Shown here piece by piece: positions 34,079 through 44,895 of a stretch of 64,000 nt of DNA. Positions within the stretch are counted from its first letter, which is position 1; the number at the start of each line of letters is the position of its first letter. The stretch spans positions 378,523,643 through 378,587,642 of the forward strand of contig OX352772.1 of the NCBI GenBank assembly GCA_947095535.1, given 5' to 3'. Source of the DNA: Poecilobothrus nobilitatus (lineage: Eukaryota; Arthropoda; Insecta; Diptera; Dolichopodidae). The position numbers were made by a program, and so were the translations under genes. The notes beneath the pieces are model-generated. The model was not told where the DNA came from, ran no database searches, and saw nothing but the letters and a program-made list of their open reading frames with translations.

Positions 34079-34770
34079 TTAATGTTTAGCTATTGAAGAG
34101 ATCATCAATAGTATTGTACACTCTAATGTATCCCAGAAACAGTCTCTAGAAAGTCTGTTATAGTCCAAGACTGTTTTTGTCTCTATTGTGGGCTCTTTGG
34201 TTGGGGTTAGATCACAAATTAAAAATAATTGATAATCTGATAAAGGAGTATCTGTTATAAGGAATTGATATTTATAGTTTAGGATGTCGGTAATAAAATC
34301 ATCAATAACGGTTTTTGATGTTTTCCCAATTCGTGTTGTATACCCATTGCTCAAAAGAGTATTATTGTAATTCAATACATCAATATTCTTTTTGCCTAAT
34401 AGATTAATGTTAAAATCTCCGAGTATTAACGAATGTTTATATGTAGCTGTAATGTCATTTACTTTTTTATGACGTCATCGATTTTCGTCTGATGTGATCT
34501 ATCGACTGCAACGATGTTTGTATTGTGTCGGAGTAGTTTTACTATCAGTATATTTGATTGATTAAATTCCGTATCAAGAATTTGGCTAAGATAATCGGTT
34601 ACATAAATTGCTGTACCACCGATCTTTCCCGGTTTGAAAAGTGGCCCGTGTAGCCAGGAAGATCGAAAAATTTATTTTCATTTTTACTTATCCAAATTTC
34701 TGTTTGGACTATAATTGCTATTTTTGATATTCTGAAGCTAAATTATCTGTCAATGTTAATTTCAATGTTA
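34079..34770 (-). pseudogene. LINE-C2 endonuclease
   Basis: Reads GPLFKPGKIGGTAIYVTDYL near 34,590-34,650, a broken stretch, SLILGDFNINLLGKKNIDV near 34,385-34,430 (GDFN intact), then LLSNGYTTRIGKTSKTVIDD and TPLSDYQLFLI, where the catalytic His of SDH is replaced by Tyr. It parallels LINE-C (MLLSNGFFICNK ... SKTIIDHF ... SLSDHQMLLI). Confidence 0.75.
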
Positions 34771-34790
34771 AACCTTACGAATCTAGACTT

Positions 34791-35137
34791 AAACTAACTT
34801 TTTCATTTTACAAATTTTATAATTAACATTCAATTTTATTTATTTATTTATTTACATAACAATACTTAAATTAATCAAAGTACATTGGTGTTTGGCTCGT
34901 ACAAAAATTGTTTTCAGTTTTTTTTATATTAATTTTGTTACAGTAATTTTTTTTTTTTATTTTTTTTCTATTTTGTTTTTTTTTTTTTTTGTACATATTT
35001 CTAGTTATTGCTTTATTATGTATTAATAATATTATCGAATATGAATAATGTGTATTATATTTCTATACATATTTTAAATTATACATACTTTATAATTATT
35101 ATTTATTTTTTTTTTGATATATAAAAATACTCTTTTT
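34791..35137. other. T-rich spacer with (ATTT)n
   Basis: (TTTA)n at about 34,833-34,853, then long T runs. No gene or recognised repeat end. Confidence 0.5.
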
Positions 35138-36380
35138 AGCACATTTTCAAAAAAAATTTACAGCCGCTCAAACTTTGAAAAAGCCCTATTTTTAAATGCA
35201 TATATCTACAGCCGCTCAAACTTTGAAAAAGCCCTGTTTTTAAATGCGGCTACAGCCGCTCAAACTTTGAAAAAGCCCTATTTTTAAATGCATATATCTT
35301 ATGTTCTGCTTAAGATTTTTTCAATTTGAAAACGTCATGCGATAGGTATTTTTTTTAACTTTGTAAATTAATATCAAAATTATACAATTTTTTAAATTTT
35401 AGTATTTAAATTTACCGTTATGTTAAAACCAAATTTTGCATGATTTTTCTACTCTCATAACTCCGGCACGCTTTTAGATAGAGGTTTGAAATTTTGAGGC
35501 AAGAAAGAACTTTTAGAATTATGGTAAGTTTGCTCAGAAATTTTTTTTGGGCCACACCCTGTTTATGAGCTATTATCAAAAATTAAAAATTTGCTATTTT
35601 TAAACACATGTAACCTGTACACATTTTACTTCGAAAAGAAATAAAAATTAAAGCTACAGTAATATATTTTAACGTGTGTTAAAGGTTTATTTTAGTTATA
35701 TAGAGCTCCAGAGTTACAGCTCTTCAAAATTGCGGAAAATCCCCATTTTTAGATATATATATCTCAGGCTCTGCGTAATAGTTTTGCAATCTAAAACCGC
35801 CAAAAGACCGAACATTTTATTATCCACATAAAGCAATATTAAAATTATGCAATTATGCAATAAGTAATTTGCTATATAAATTTACCGTTATATGAAAACC
35901 ATATTTTGCATGAAATTTCTTTTTTCATAACTCCGGCACGCCTTTAGATAGGAACCTGAAATTTTGAGATAGGAAAGAACTTTTAAAATTAGTATAAGTT
36001 TCATTAGAAATTTTTTTTGCAGCACCCCCTGTTTAAGAGGTATTAGGGCTGAAAAATTGAAAATTTGTTATTTTTAGACACCTGTAACTTAAGCACCTGC
36101 ACAAATTTTTCTTCGGGAAGACATAACAATTAAAGCTCCTGTAATATATTTTTACGTGTGTTAACGGTTTTTCTTAGTTATAAAGGGTTTCGGACTTACA
36201 GCCCCCCAAAATTACAGAAAAGGCCTATTTTCACATATATTCTTATTACAAATAATTTCTTAATTTTCAAATTTTTATGCAAGTCACAATAAATTTTAAA
36301 CAGTTTGTATTGTGTTTTGCAAATGTGCGCTTTTAAAAACCGTTGGCTTACATTCTACCTTGTTTATTTTCTGTTCAGTT
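35138..36380 (+). mobile_element. GTCC-family repeat body, uninterrupted reference copy
   Basis: Starts AGCACATTTTC like 25,650 but has lost the GTCC tract. Near the start a 43-49 base unit (TACAGCCGCTCAAACTTTG ...) is repeated three times at 35,159, 35,208 and 35,251. The rest matches 25,800-26,451 plus 31,467-31,940 and 1,900-2,640. It supplies the empty site for the LINE-C insertion. Confidence 0.75.
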
Positions 36381-36640
36381 AACAGTTCAATTATAATATA
36401 ATATATACACATACATTTATACATATAAACATACATTTGTTTTATTTATTTAATTTCTTTTCTCAAAATGATGATCTAAAATTTTGAATTATTTTGGTAT
36501 TTAGGTATATACACTTATATATACTAAATGTGTTAGATTTATTTTAATTTAAAAAGATTAAAAAAAATATATTATTTAATTTTTTTAAGAAGTACAGCTG
36601 AAAAATTTACAAAAATTATTAGTTATTAATTAAAGTATGT
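36381..36640. other. AT-rich spacer
   Basis: No gene seen. Possibly the 3' UTR of the I-like LINE that follows on the minus strand. Confidence 0.4.
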
Positions 36641-36744
36641 TATGGAGTTTTGGTATTTTTAAGAACTTATTAGTTTAATATTTTCTATGGTTGTTTCTTT
36701 AGAAGCTCTGTAGGGTTCTTTGTAAAACTCATGGTTCTTTGATT

Positions 36745-38100
36745 ATGAAAAATCGGCAACTGTTTAAAAAATGATCTATAGTAATAACTGTATTACAAAG
36801 TTTGCAATTTGGTTTAATTATAGGCTTAGAGAATAGATATTCGTTTGTTAATTTTGTATGAATTGTGGTTTGTAATATTTGCATTGAATTGTTGTTTGTA
36901 TCTTTTTGATAAGTTGTTAATTCGATGTTAATGCAATTAGTTGGTATATTCCTTGGAGGATAAGTAGAAACCGATTTTTTATTACTGACAGGTGATATTT
37001 GATATTTATTAGCTAGAAATACGCTTCGTACTGTACGTCTAGCATTTAAAATTTAAAAACTGACAAAGCGTATAAAAAATTTGTTGTTGTTTTTTATGTA
37101 TTTTCAGAATTGAGAGAGAATTGAGATTAATTGAAAATATAATAATGTTGTATAGGCTTGTTTTTTTTAAATTAAAATTTTTTTATTTACAAAATAGAAA
37201 TAATTATTTTTTTGTTAAATATGACTAATGACACATTAAATAATGATTTTTTTGAGAAATTAATTATTATACGAGCGTATATCAATTTCGGGATACGCCG
37301 ACGTATGGACGTACTAGCGTATACAAATTGTACGTCATACGCTTTTATTTAGGTTGTCCCCTTAATTCTAAATTTCTGGTTTTTCAAATAAGCTTTAATT
37401 AGATTGATTTTTTTTCTTCCCATGCCCCAATCTTTGAGTTGATTACAAATAATGTGAACGTAGTGGCATCAAATGTTTTTTTCAAAATAAATTGATGATG
37501 GAAATGTGATTTTAGATTAATAATGCGTTTGCAATCAGGTAATCGATACATAAAAGTGAGTCTATAGTATCTTTTGTAGTTTTAAAAGCAACTGATTATC
37601 GTTTACGGTCTGTATCCTTCAATTTGATCTATTGGCTTGTTTGGTTTCCTTATGCGAATAAATTTAGCTATTTTCCACTCTTGCGGGAAAAGACCTGTGT
37701 TGAAAATTATATTTAGTTCATTTATATTTATTTCATTCTCTATTTTTTTTTGCTAATGGATCGATATTATTATTGCAAAAATCGTCAGCTAAGCAATTAT
37801 ATTTTTCATTTAGAAATTAGTTAAAAAATTACTATCATCTGAGCCGGAAGACCATATTTCTCAGAAAAGGTTGGCAATTTCAATAGGATTGCTGAATTTT
37901 TTATTGTTGTAGGTAGTCTATTATTCTAATTATATTGCTTTTGTATTTTCCTGTAAGTGTTTGAATGTTTTTGTAAATAGTGTGAAGAGGAGTGGAAGGG
38001 TTTATTTCGGAGGTCAGAGAAGAAAGTTTGGCTGATTTGGCTAGATTAAGCTTCCTTCTAAAAATGGCTCTATTTTTTTTTTAAATTTATTAAATTTTTA
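36745..38100 (-). pseudogene. Reverse transcriptase remains and C-terminal CCHC of the I-like LINE
   Basis: Recognisable block: IFNTGLFPQEWKIAKFIRI then KPNKPIDQIEGYRP (about 37,600-37,700). A degraded motif A (ILKKTFDATTF) is at about 37,470. Motifs B and C could not be identified, so about 0.6 kb is lost or decayed. At 36,815-36,745 the frame reads KPNCKLCNTVITIDHFLNSC, a Cx2C-x7-Hx4C finger found at the end of I/R1-type ORF2 proteins. Confidence 0.65.
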
Positions 38101-38149
38101 GATGTAGGGGCCGCCTAAAAATATTAAATGATTTTTTTTTTTTTTTGGA

Positions 38150-38947
38150 TAATGTAGCTAGTGCTTTCGTCCACCATGTGAAATGTTTGCTGGATTTGTG
38201 AGGAGCAGTTTGAGGTATTGAAATATTGGCTGAGGCACGAATAATTTTCTTCTTGCTGCATCTTGATTGACATTTTCTACTTCGGAAATTTTAGAGAGCA
38301 AGTTATGAATACAGGATTGATATTTTTTCCAATTAGCCATATGAATGTTAAATTTAGAAGTAATTTTCGGAAATTGGTTTGTATGATTGTTTGCTTCCAT
38401 GTTAATGTAAATTAGAAAATGGTCACTCCCATAGAAATCGTCACATACTTTCCAGGAACATATGGGTGCTATCGAACATTATTAAGAATTATTAAATCAG
38501 AGGCTAGTATAAAGTTTTCGATTATTGTCCCTCTTTGATTGGTGGTTTTTGAGCTCCAAAGCGGATTCCAACCGTTAAAGTCCCCAGTAATTAGGTATGG
38601 AGTGTTAGAATTTATGATTCGTTCAATTTTGTAATTGAATGATTGATGTAATTTTAATACTAGGAGGGGGTAGTACGCTGAAACTATTATGAAAGTGGGA
38701 TTTGAATGAAATTCTGCAGTTATTGTGTTTGAAGGATTGAATAAAAATTTATGGGGGATTGATTTTTTTTTATACACACCATGTTATTATTTGGTGAATT
38801 TGTGAAGGAGCCTTCGTACATTTTTGGTAAGAAATTTTTTTTGTTTAAGGAATTATGTGTTTCTTGTAATAATATTATATCAGGCTGATAATTATTAATT
38901 AAAATTTGAAGGTCGTAAAATTGTTTAGAAATCCATTTATATTCCAT
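38150..38947 (-). pseudogene. Endonuclease of the I-like LINE
   Basis: Pieces: IISKQFYDLQ-like start and DIILLQETHNSLNKKN (38,947-38,720, catalytic Glu), then SAYYPLL, LITGDFNGWNPLW and NQRGTIIENF (38,777-38,469). The SDH region is around 38,400-38,430 (DDFYGSDHFLIY-like in a shifted frame). 38,400-38,158 is the following linker (FPKITSKFNIHMANWKKYQ). Two frame changes. Confidence 0.75.
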
Positions 38948-39471
38948 TGTAAAATTTTCAAGTTCATATTTAGAGAGGAAAAAAAAAAGAGAGAAAATAA
39001 CAAATATAATGAAGCCTTAGTGGAATTATATAGAGAGAGACGAAAGAAAAAGAAAAAAAAAAGAAATGTAAATTTGAGAATATATTGAGTTAATTAATTT
39101 AGAAGTTTAATTCATAAGTCCATTTCGGAATCAGAATTAGAAATTAATAGTAAATTGTGTTGTGTTGTAGTATTAGTTCTAGCAATAGCTTGTGTAGTGT
39201 TGTTTATAGTAGAATAGAAATAGAATTACAATTTCTAGAGGAACTTTGGTTTATTGGGCTATCTTTTGTATTGGACGAAATACTTTTGTCTTTTGTCGAC
39301 ATAATGGTATTTGTTTCATTGTTGATATTTGCATTATTATTTTTTACGTTTGTATTTTTGTTTTATGTGTAAACATCTGATGCCGATGTTTTGGCATTAT
39401 CGTTGATTGTATGAATATTTGAATTTGTGGTTTTAATTTTATTTTGAGGTGCAGGTGTAGACTGCGAAATA

Positions 39472-40580
39472 TTATTTTCCGTTGATTGCTTTTGTTTGAG
39501 TGGGAAAATCTTTTAAAATTAAAGAAGAAGATAATATCGATTGTGGGTTTATTAATTTGTAATTTAGGTTAAAAGGGTTGAGTTGTTTAAATATTTTACG
39601 CGCTTCAATAATTGTACATTTATTTTGCGTCTTAATTTTCAAGATTTCGTTTTGCTGGAAAAAATTTGGACAGTTTCTTGAGGAAACTGAATGTTTTTTA
39701 AAGCAGTTTGCACACATAGAGCTAATGCATTTATCCGGGTTGAGAGGTGGTAGGCTGCAATTTTCGCAGGGGGTGTTGCCATTGCAGTTTTTTGCTGTCT
39801 GACCTAGTAATAGGCAATTCTTACATCGCATGGGATTTGAATAGTATTCCCGCACTCTCAATGAATACCATGAGACTTTTATTTATTGAAGAATTTTGTA
39901 TAGGTCAAAAGTGACCAAAATTAAGCCCGTATACTGAGATTGACCGTCATAGTTTTTCTTAAATTTATAAACTTCAGTTACACCTTGGTGTTTAAGCTCC
40001 TCAATTATTTCCTTTTCTGAAGTGTTAATTAAATTTTTATCAAAAATAGTGCCTTTACAGCCTTTTAGATTTTGCTGATAATTTAGGGTCACAGTTACAC
40101 CTTGGTCTTTAAGCTCCTCAATTATTTCCTTTTCTGAAGTGTTAATTAAATTTTTATCAAAAATAGTGCCTTTACAGCCATTTAAATTTTGCTGATAATT
40201 TATGGCCACAGAACAGAGGCCGCCAACATTTTTAACGTTAATAAATTTTTCTACAATTTTTTGGTTTTTTGTTAAACTTAATAAACTTCCATATCGTAGA
40301 CGATTATTGTTTTCAACCTCAGAACTTATGCATTCTACGACCTTATTCAGTGCAAAAACACTAAAAGATGACAAAGGTTTAGTTTCTTGTGTTGATTTTA
40401 TTGTAAGAAATTTACGATTATTGTTGCTAGTGAAGCATATTGAATCCTGTAGGCTAGGAAAAGAATCGATTGGTTCTATTTTTTTTCTTTTATTTTTAGG
40501 GCTTTTTGGCTTTTTTGCTTCATTTAAAGAAACTAGAAGGCAAACTTGTGGATCTGTGGATCTGGATTGTCCACCGACAT
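39472..40580 (-). pseudogene. ORF1 of the I-like LINE, with duplicated segment and CCHC knuckles
   Basis: Likely ATG at 40,580-40,578 (MSVDNPDPQ), then a frameshift near 40,530. The open part 40,374-39,883 holds a gag-like domain in which 39 residues (NYQQNLKGCKGTIFDK ... EELKHQGVT) occur twice in tandem. A break at about 39,880 leads to 39,861-39,472 with CKNCLLLGQTAKNC, CENCSLPP and CANCFKKHSVSSRNC, the zinc-knuckle cluster (first knuckle has Gln for His). It would bind element RNA. The duplication is in frame and recent-looking (few differences). Confidence 0.8.
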
Positions 40581-40589
40581 TATAAAATA

Positions 40590-41016
40590 TATATATTTTG
40601 TTTTTTTTTTTTTAATAAGTATATAAGGAAAAGAAATAACCACAAAAATGTTTTTAAGAAATTATTGTTAAAACCACAAAAGTACCTCTTTTTCTCTTAC
40701 TGTGATATTAATATTATTTTACTATAATTCAATTCTTCGCTTTATATGTGAGGCCGAGAAAAAAAAATCTTGCCTACAACCTTATACTTTGAAAGATAGA
40801 CGAAGACTGGCATTCAGTTTTAAATATTGAATACTAAGTATTAATATTTTACAAAGAAAAACAAGAAAGAGAAATTTATGCAAGTGAAAATTTATTGCAC
40901 TTGAAAAGGAAATTGTGTAGGAATTTAATTTTAAATAAAAAAAAATTGGTCTTACGTTGTTTGTTTTTCGATATCTCCTATTTTATATGCTTTTATATTA
41001 ACTCGTCGCTGTCGGT

Positions 41017-41055
<39 letters not shown>

Positions 41056-41100
41056 TTTGTCATTCTGTCACGCTTTTTATTATCTTCGTAATCTGTTAGC
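40590..41100. other. AT-rich spacer with (TTTA)n microsatellite
   Basis: Pure TTTA repeat, about eleven units, at 41,016-41,058. No gene recognised. Confidence 0.7.
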
Positions 41101-41104
41101 AACA

Positions 41105-41480
41105 TTTGTAAGTGTAGTATGGTGCAGAGGATAATGTACAGGTTTCAAAAGTGGGGATCATGTTGTTCGAGGAGTCCAGATGCAACATTTTTTTTTTTTT
41201 AATTATCTATTCATCAACATTTTTTGAATAAAATATGTATACATTTTTGTATATATCAATTTAAAACTTACATTTATATCTGTTATTCATGCATACAAAC
41301 ATACACATTATATTTTTATGTATGTTGCATACACATTATATTTTTGATCTTTCCTGGTGTTTTTAATGCATAATTAGCAAAACACAATCCATACATACAA
41401 TATTTTTATGTATGTTGCTAAGTTATTTTGTTTACAACATTTGTTTAGTATTTAAATCAAAATATTTGCTGTCAACATTC
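41105..41480 (+). repeat. tRNA-derived SINE-like unit, copy 1
   Basis: A-box-like TGGTGCAGAGGATAATG at 41,119, a decayed B box (GTTGTTCGAGGAGTCC), a T run, then CTATTCATCAACATTTTT and a tail ending TTTAAATCAAAATATTTGC. The same unit follows 390 bases later. Divergence from copy 2 is moderate. Confidence 0.65.
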
Positions 41481-41504
41481 TTTAATGCATATTGAATTAA
41501 TGCA

Positions 41505-41885
41505 TATATGGTGCAGAGGATAGTGTACAGGTCTTGAAAGTGAGTGTTAATGTGTGGACTGTGGTTCGAATCCAATTCGTATATGTATAATTTTTTTTTT
41601 TTTTTTTTTAACTCTATTCATCAATATTTTTTAAATAAAATTTTATGTATAATAGATTCAAAACTTTATTTTTTTTCTTATTCATAATTCATGCATACAA
41701 TACACATGTATTTGATCATTCCTGCTATAATGATTTAGTTCAATCAATCTTGATGTGCACATGGGTTTTGTATTAGGGTTTAGCAAAACACAATATACAT
41801 ATATAGGTACATATAATATTTTTATGTTGCTAAATTATTTTGATTTAAAACATTTGTTTAGGATTTAAATAAGACATATATAATA
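41505..41885 (+). repeat. tRNA-derived SINE-like unit, copy 2
   Basis: TGGTGCAGAGGATAGTG (A box region, 41,509) and a perfect B box GGTTCGAATCC (41,573-41,583), followed by a T run and the same tail as copy 1. A third partial tail copy lies at 42,285-42,385 (AAATTATTTTGTTCCGCTCC ...). Confidence 0.75.
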
Positions 41886-42055
41886 TTATTTTTGTACATA
41901 GTAAAGAATGTAAAAAGTAAAGATCATTACAAAATTATGCTTTTGCGCATTACGAATTATGATTTACAAACAAAATTTTGTCAACACAAAAAATTAAAAC
42001 TACGTATGTAAATATATGTACGTACGTATGTACATAATATTTATTTATTTATATT

Positions 42056-42281
42056 CAGGTACCGTGGTACATAAATGTGCCAGGTAGCTATACCCTTGTT
42101 TCCTGGTAGGAATGTGTACGTGATATAATGATATTATAAAGTATTTACATATTGCGATATATGAATATTTTTTTTTTTTATATTATAATTATTGTACCCA
42201 GCCGGGAATCGAACCCGAGACCTCTCATTTTCTTATGAATGAGAAGCGGTGCGTCAACCACTGCACCAATGGCTGGATACA
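42056..42281 (-). repeat. tRNA-derived SINE, minus strand
   Basis: Read on the minus strand from 42,281: A box TTGGTGCAGTGGTTGACG and B box GGTTCGATTCC with normal spacing. D-arm-like stem GGTGC/GCACC. The ends (GTATCCAGCC and GGCTGGGTAC) pair over 10 bases with one G-T pair, longer than a tRNA acceptor. The anticodon-region stem closes a 10-base loop, so no anticodon can be read and a functional tRNA is unlikely. The body runs to about 42,056, ending in a GGTACCGTGGTAC-like palindrome. Confidence 0.7.
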
Positions 42282-42785
42282 CGTAATATTATGTTAAACT
42301 AATTTCCTAAATTATTTTGTTCCGCTCCATTTGTTTATAATTTAAATCAAGATATTTGTCAACATTTTTTACTGCATGATCTTATTAAGCTATTAGGTAG
42401 GTAGGTCTTCAAGGTTAGATGTTTGTTTGGATATACGATATACTACTAATAGTATACTATAGAAATATACAGTAAAGTACATTTATGTATATCATTTTCA
42501 TTCGAGTTATGTTGTTGGATTGTAATATTTATATAATCACAGTATTTTGGTACATATTTTACCCTTCGAGGTACTTTCTTTATTTATGAATTACATACTG
42601 GAATAAAAAATTTTTACTCTTGCTGTAATGGAATCGATTTAACATCTCTTAATTTACTAAAACATTTGGTATAAAATTATAAAACGTATTTTATATCAGA
42701 AATAATAATTAATGTATGTATGAATAAAAAACATCCCATATTTTTAAATTCAAATTATGTGTTTCATTTAAAACTAAAAAGTATA
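42282..42785. other. SINE tail copy and AT-rich spacer
   Basis: Contains the third copy of the SINE tail (42,285-42,385). The rest is AT-rich with no gene. Confidence 0.5.
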
Positions 42786-43204
42786 AAATAAAATAATATG
42801 TAAAAAAAATATTTTTTAAAATATGCTTTTATCGAAACCAAATTCGCCCCCTAAAAAGTAGAAAATAAAATTGATTGCAAAACTTTAGCTTTTTTGACTG
42901 TTATAATATAAAAGTGAATTGCTAGTGCAAGCATTTTGGACTGTTATAATATAAAAGTAAATTGCTGGAATAAAAAGGAAACACTAACCAAAAATTTCTC
43001 AGATTTTATTTAACCTTATTCCAGCAATTTACTTTTATATTATAACAGTCCAAAATGCTTGCACTAGCAATTCACTTTTATATTATAACAGTCAAAAAAG
43101 CTAAAGTTTTGCAATCAATTTTATTTTCTACTTTTTAGGGGGCGAATTTGGTTTCGATAAAAGCATATTTTAAAAAATATTTTTTTTACATATTATTTTA
43201 TTTA
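42786..43204. repeat. Long perfect palindrome P1 (187-base arms)
   Basis: Left arm 42,786-42,972 and right arm 43,018-43,204 are inverse copies with no mismatch I could see; the loop is about 45 bases. Each arm holds two units of GACTGTTATAATATAAAAGT and the motif CTAAAAAGTAGAAAATAAA (42,851). It resembles a foldback element or a hairpin-RNA source. The motif and surrounding arm end are shared with P2 (53,949-54,422). Confidence 0.9.
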
Positions 43205-43556
43205 ATACAATGACATAATTTTAGTTTATTGTACTTTAAAACGAAATGTTGCATTTTATTTAATAGCAGTCAACGCAATAAAAAGCAAAAAAAGAAGAAC
43301 ACAAAAAATTATAATATTAAGTATGTTGAAATACTTGATTTTCAATGTAATTAATTAATATGAAAGTAAGAGAAAGAATTATGACACTTAATTTATTGAT
43401 TAGACCTCCTAGAAATTACATCTTCTAAGATTTGGTTTGTTGGATGTATAACTTGCACATGCAATATGCAAATTTGGAACAAAATTTGTTTTGTTTTATT
43501 TTTATCTTTTTTATATCTCTAAATATGTACAAAAGAATACAATGAACACATAAGTA

Positions 43557-44858
43557 AAGGGTGTTCAAAATTGAGGTATCATTTTGATTTTGCCGCCATT
43601 TTTTTTCTACCTGGAATTTTTATACGAAGTTTCTTTAGGTATATTCTAAATACATTCCGGTTAGTTAATATGGAACGTTACACGAAGGAACAACGTGTTT
43701 TTGTTATTACAACATTTTTTGAAAATGGTAAAAGTTTTCAAGATGTAATTAGGAAATTTTGAACAAAATTTGGTAGAGAAAATGCTCCAACAAATCGTGC
43801 CATCAAGCTGATGGTTGATAAATTTCTAGAAACTGGATCTGTTCTTGATAACAGAGGCAACATTTATCATCGTAGTGGCCGTTCAACCGAGAATGTAGCA
43901 GCTGTGAGCAGAAGTGTTGAAGAAGATCCAAAAACTTCCATTCGTCATCGTTCGCAGCACTTAAACATCAAACCATCCACATTATTCAACATTTTGCATC
44001 GTGATCTCCATTTAAAGGCTTATAAGATCCAGCTGACGCAAGAATTAAAACCAACTGACCATGCATTACGCCGGCAATTCGTTTCTTGGGCAATCGAAAA
44101 ACAAGAAGAAAATGAGAATTTTTTTAACAAAATAATATTCACCGACGAAGCTCATTTCCAGCTCAATGGCTACGTCAATAAACAGAATTGCCGCATTTGG
44201 GGTGAAGAGAATCCAAGGGTTATCTTAGAGCAACCAGTACATCCACAAAAAGTTACGGTTTGGTGTGGTTTGTGGTTAGGAGGAATCATCGGACCATATT
44301 TTTTTGAAAACGCAAATGGAAATGCGATTACGGTCAATGGAAATCGCTACAGGGAGATGATCCGATCTTTTTGTGGCGCGAAATTGATGATTTGGACGTA
44401 GAGAATATGTGGTTTCAATAGGACGGTGCCACTTGCCACACAGCAAGAGAAACAATGGATCTTTTGAAGGAAAAGTTCGAAGATCGCATTATTTCTCTTA
44501 GAGGAGGAGTGATGTGGCCATCAAGATCGTGCGATTTGACACCGTTGGATTTTTTTTGTGGGGTTTTTTGAAATCGAAAGTGTACAGCAATAATCCCACA
44601 ACAATTCAAGAGCTTAAAAACAACATTATCGAGCAGATTTCAACCATTGAGAACAGTTTATTGAACAACGTGATTCAGAATTTTGGTAAAAGATTGGAAG
44701 CCTGACGAAGTAGTAGAGGGGGCCACTTGGCCGATATAATTTTTCATTATTAACCGGAACCTATTTGTAATAAATTAAAATAAAAATATATTTAATATTT
44801 CAAAAAAAAAGTTTTTTTTTATTAAAATTAAAATGATACCTCAATTTTGAACACCCTT
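43557..44858 (+). mobile_element. Mariner, DD41D (rosa-type), 1,302 bases with TIRs and TA duplication
   Basis: TIRs begin AAGGGTGTTCAAAATTGAGG at 43,557 and end with the inverse at 44,858, about 36 bases with one mismatch. TA flanks both sides (43,555-43,556 and 44,859-44,860). It holds one transposase gene. The D2-D3 spacing is 41, which places it with rosa-type mariners known from tephritids. It inserted in the loop of a 26-base inverted repeat. Confidence 0.9.
43670..44705 (+). pseudogene. Mariner transposase, DD41D, inactivated
   Basis: ATG at 43,670 (MERYTKEQRVFVI). Helix-turn-helix N-terminus, then a stop after DVIRKF (43,760). The main frame 43,811-44,401 carries GRSTENVAAVSRSVEEDP, a second HTH, and IIFTDEAHFQLNG with D1 at 44,144. 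One lost base near 44,365 shifts the frame. Reading on gives DDLDVENMWFQ, a TAG, then DGATCHTARE with D2 at 44,422. After CDLTPLD (D3 at 44,548) a T run is one base short. The end FLKSKVYSNNP ... NFGKRLEA is open to 44,705. D1-D2 has about 92 residues between and D2-D3 has 41. Two stops and two single-base losses, both in T runs. Confidence 0.88.
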
Positions 44859-44895
44859 TATATATACAACTTATGTGTTCATTGTATTCTTTTGT

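Larger units (their letters stand above)
31940..34790 (-). mobile_element. LINE-C2, divergent relative of LINE-C, minus strand
   Basis: Same order and similar protein as LINE-C, inverted, so the two face tail to tail across a 0.5 kb repeat. Endonuclease lies at 34,770-34,079 and RT at 33,700-31,990. It is more decayed than LINE-C, with every block in a new frame. ORF1 is not seen, so it is 5'-truncated near 34,790. Confidence 0.8.
36640..40580 (-). mobile_element. I-like LINE, minus strand
   Basis: About 3.9 kb with ORF1 carrying a CCHC cluster (40,580-39,472), an I-type endonuclease (38,947-38,150), an RT (about 38,000-37,300) that is badly decayed, and a C-terminal CCHC finger (36,815-36,745). 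LLQETH, GDFNGWNPLW and FPQEWKIAKFIRIRKPNK are typical of the I/Jockey superfamily, I-like branch. RNase H was not found. Confidence 0.75.
43529..44895. repeat. 26-base inverted repeat flanking the mariner
   Basis: The 26 bases ending AATGAACACATAAG at 43,529-43,554 are exactly inverted at 44,870-44,895. Removing the mariner and one TA leaves a hairpin with a loop of about 10 bases. Confidence 0.9.

Noticed and set aside
42194..42281. Functional tRNA gene
   Set aside because: Enlarged anticodon loop, over-long acceptor pairing and a repeat-like body downstream point to a SINE.
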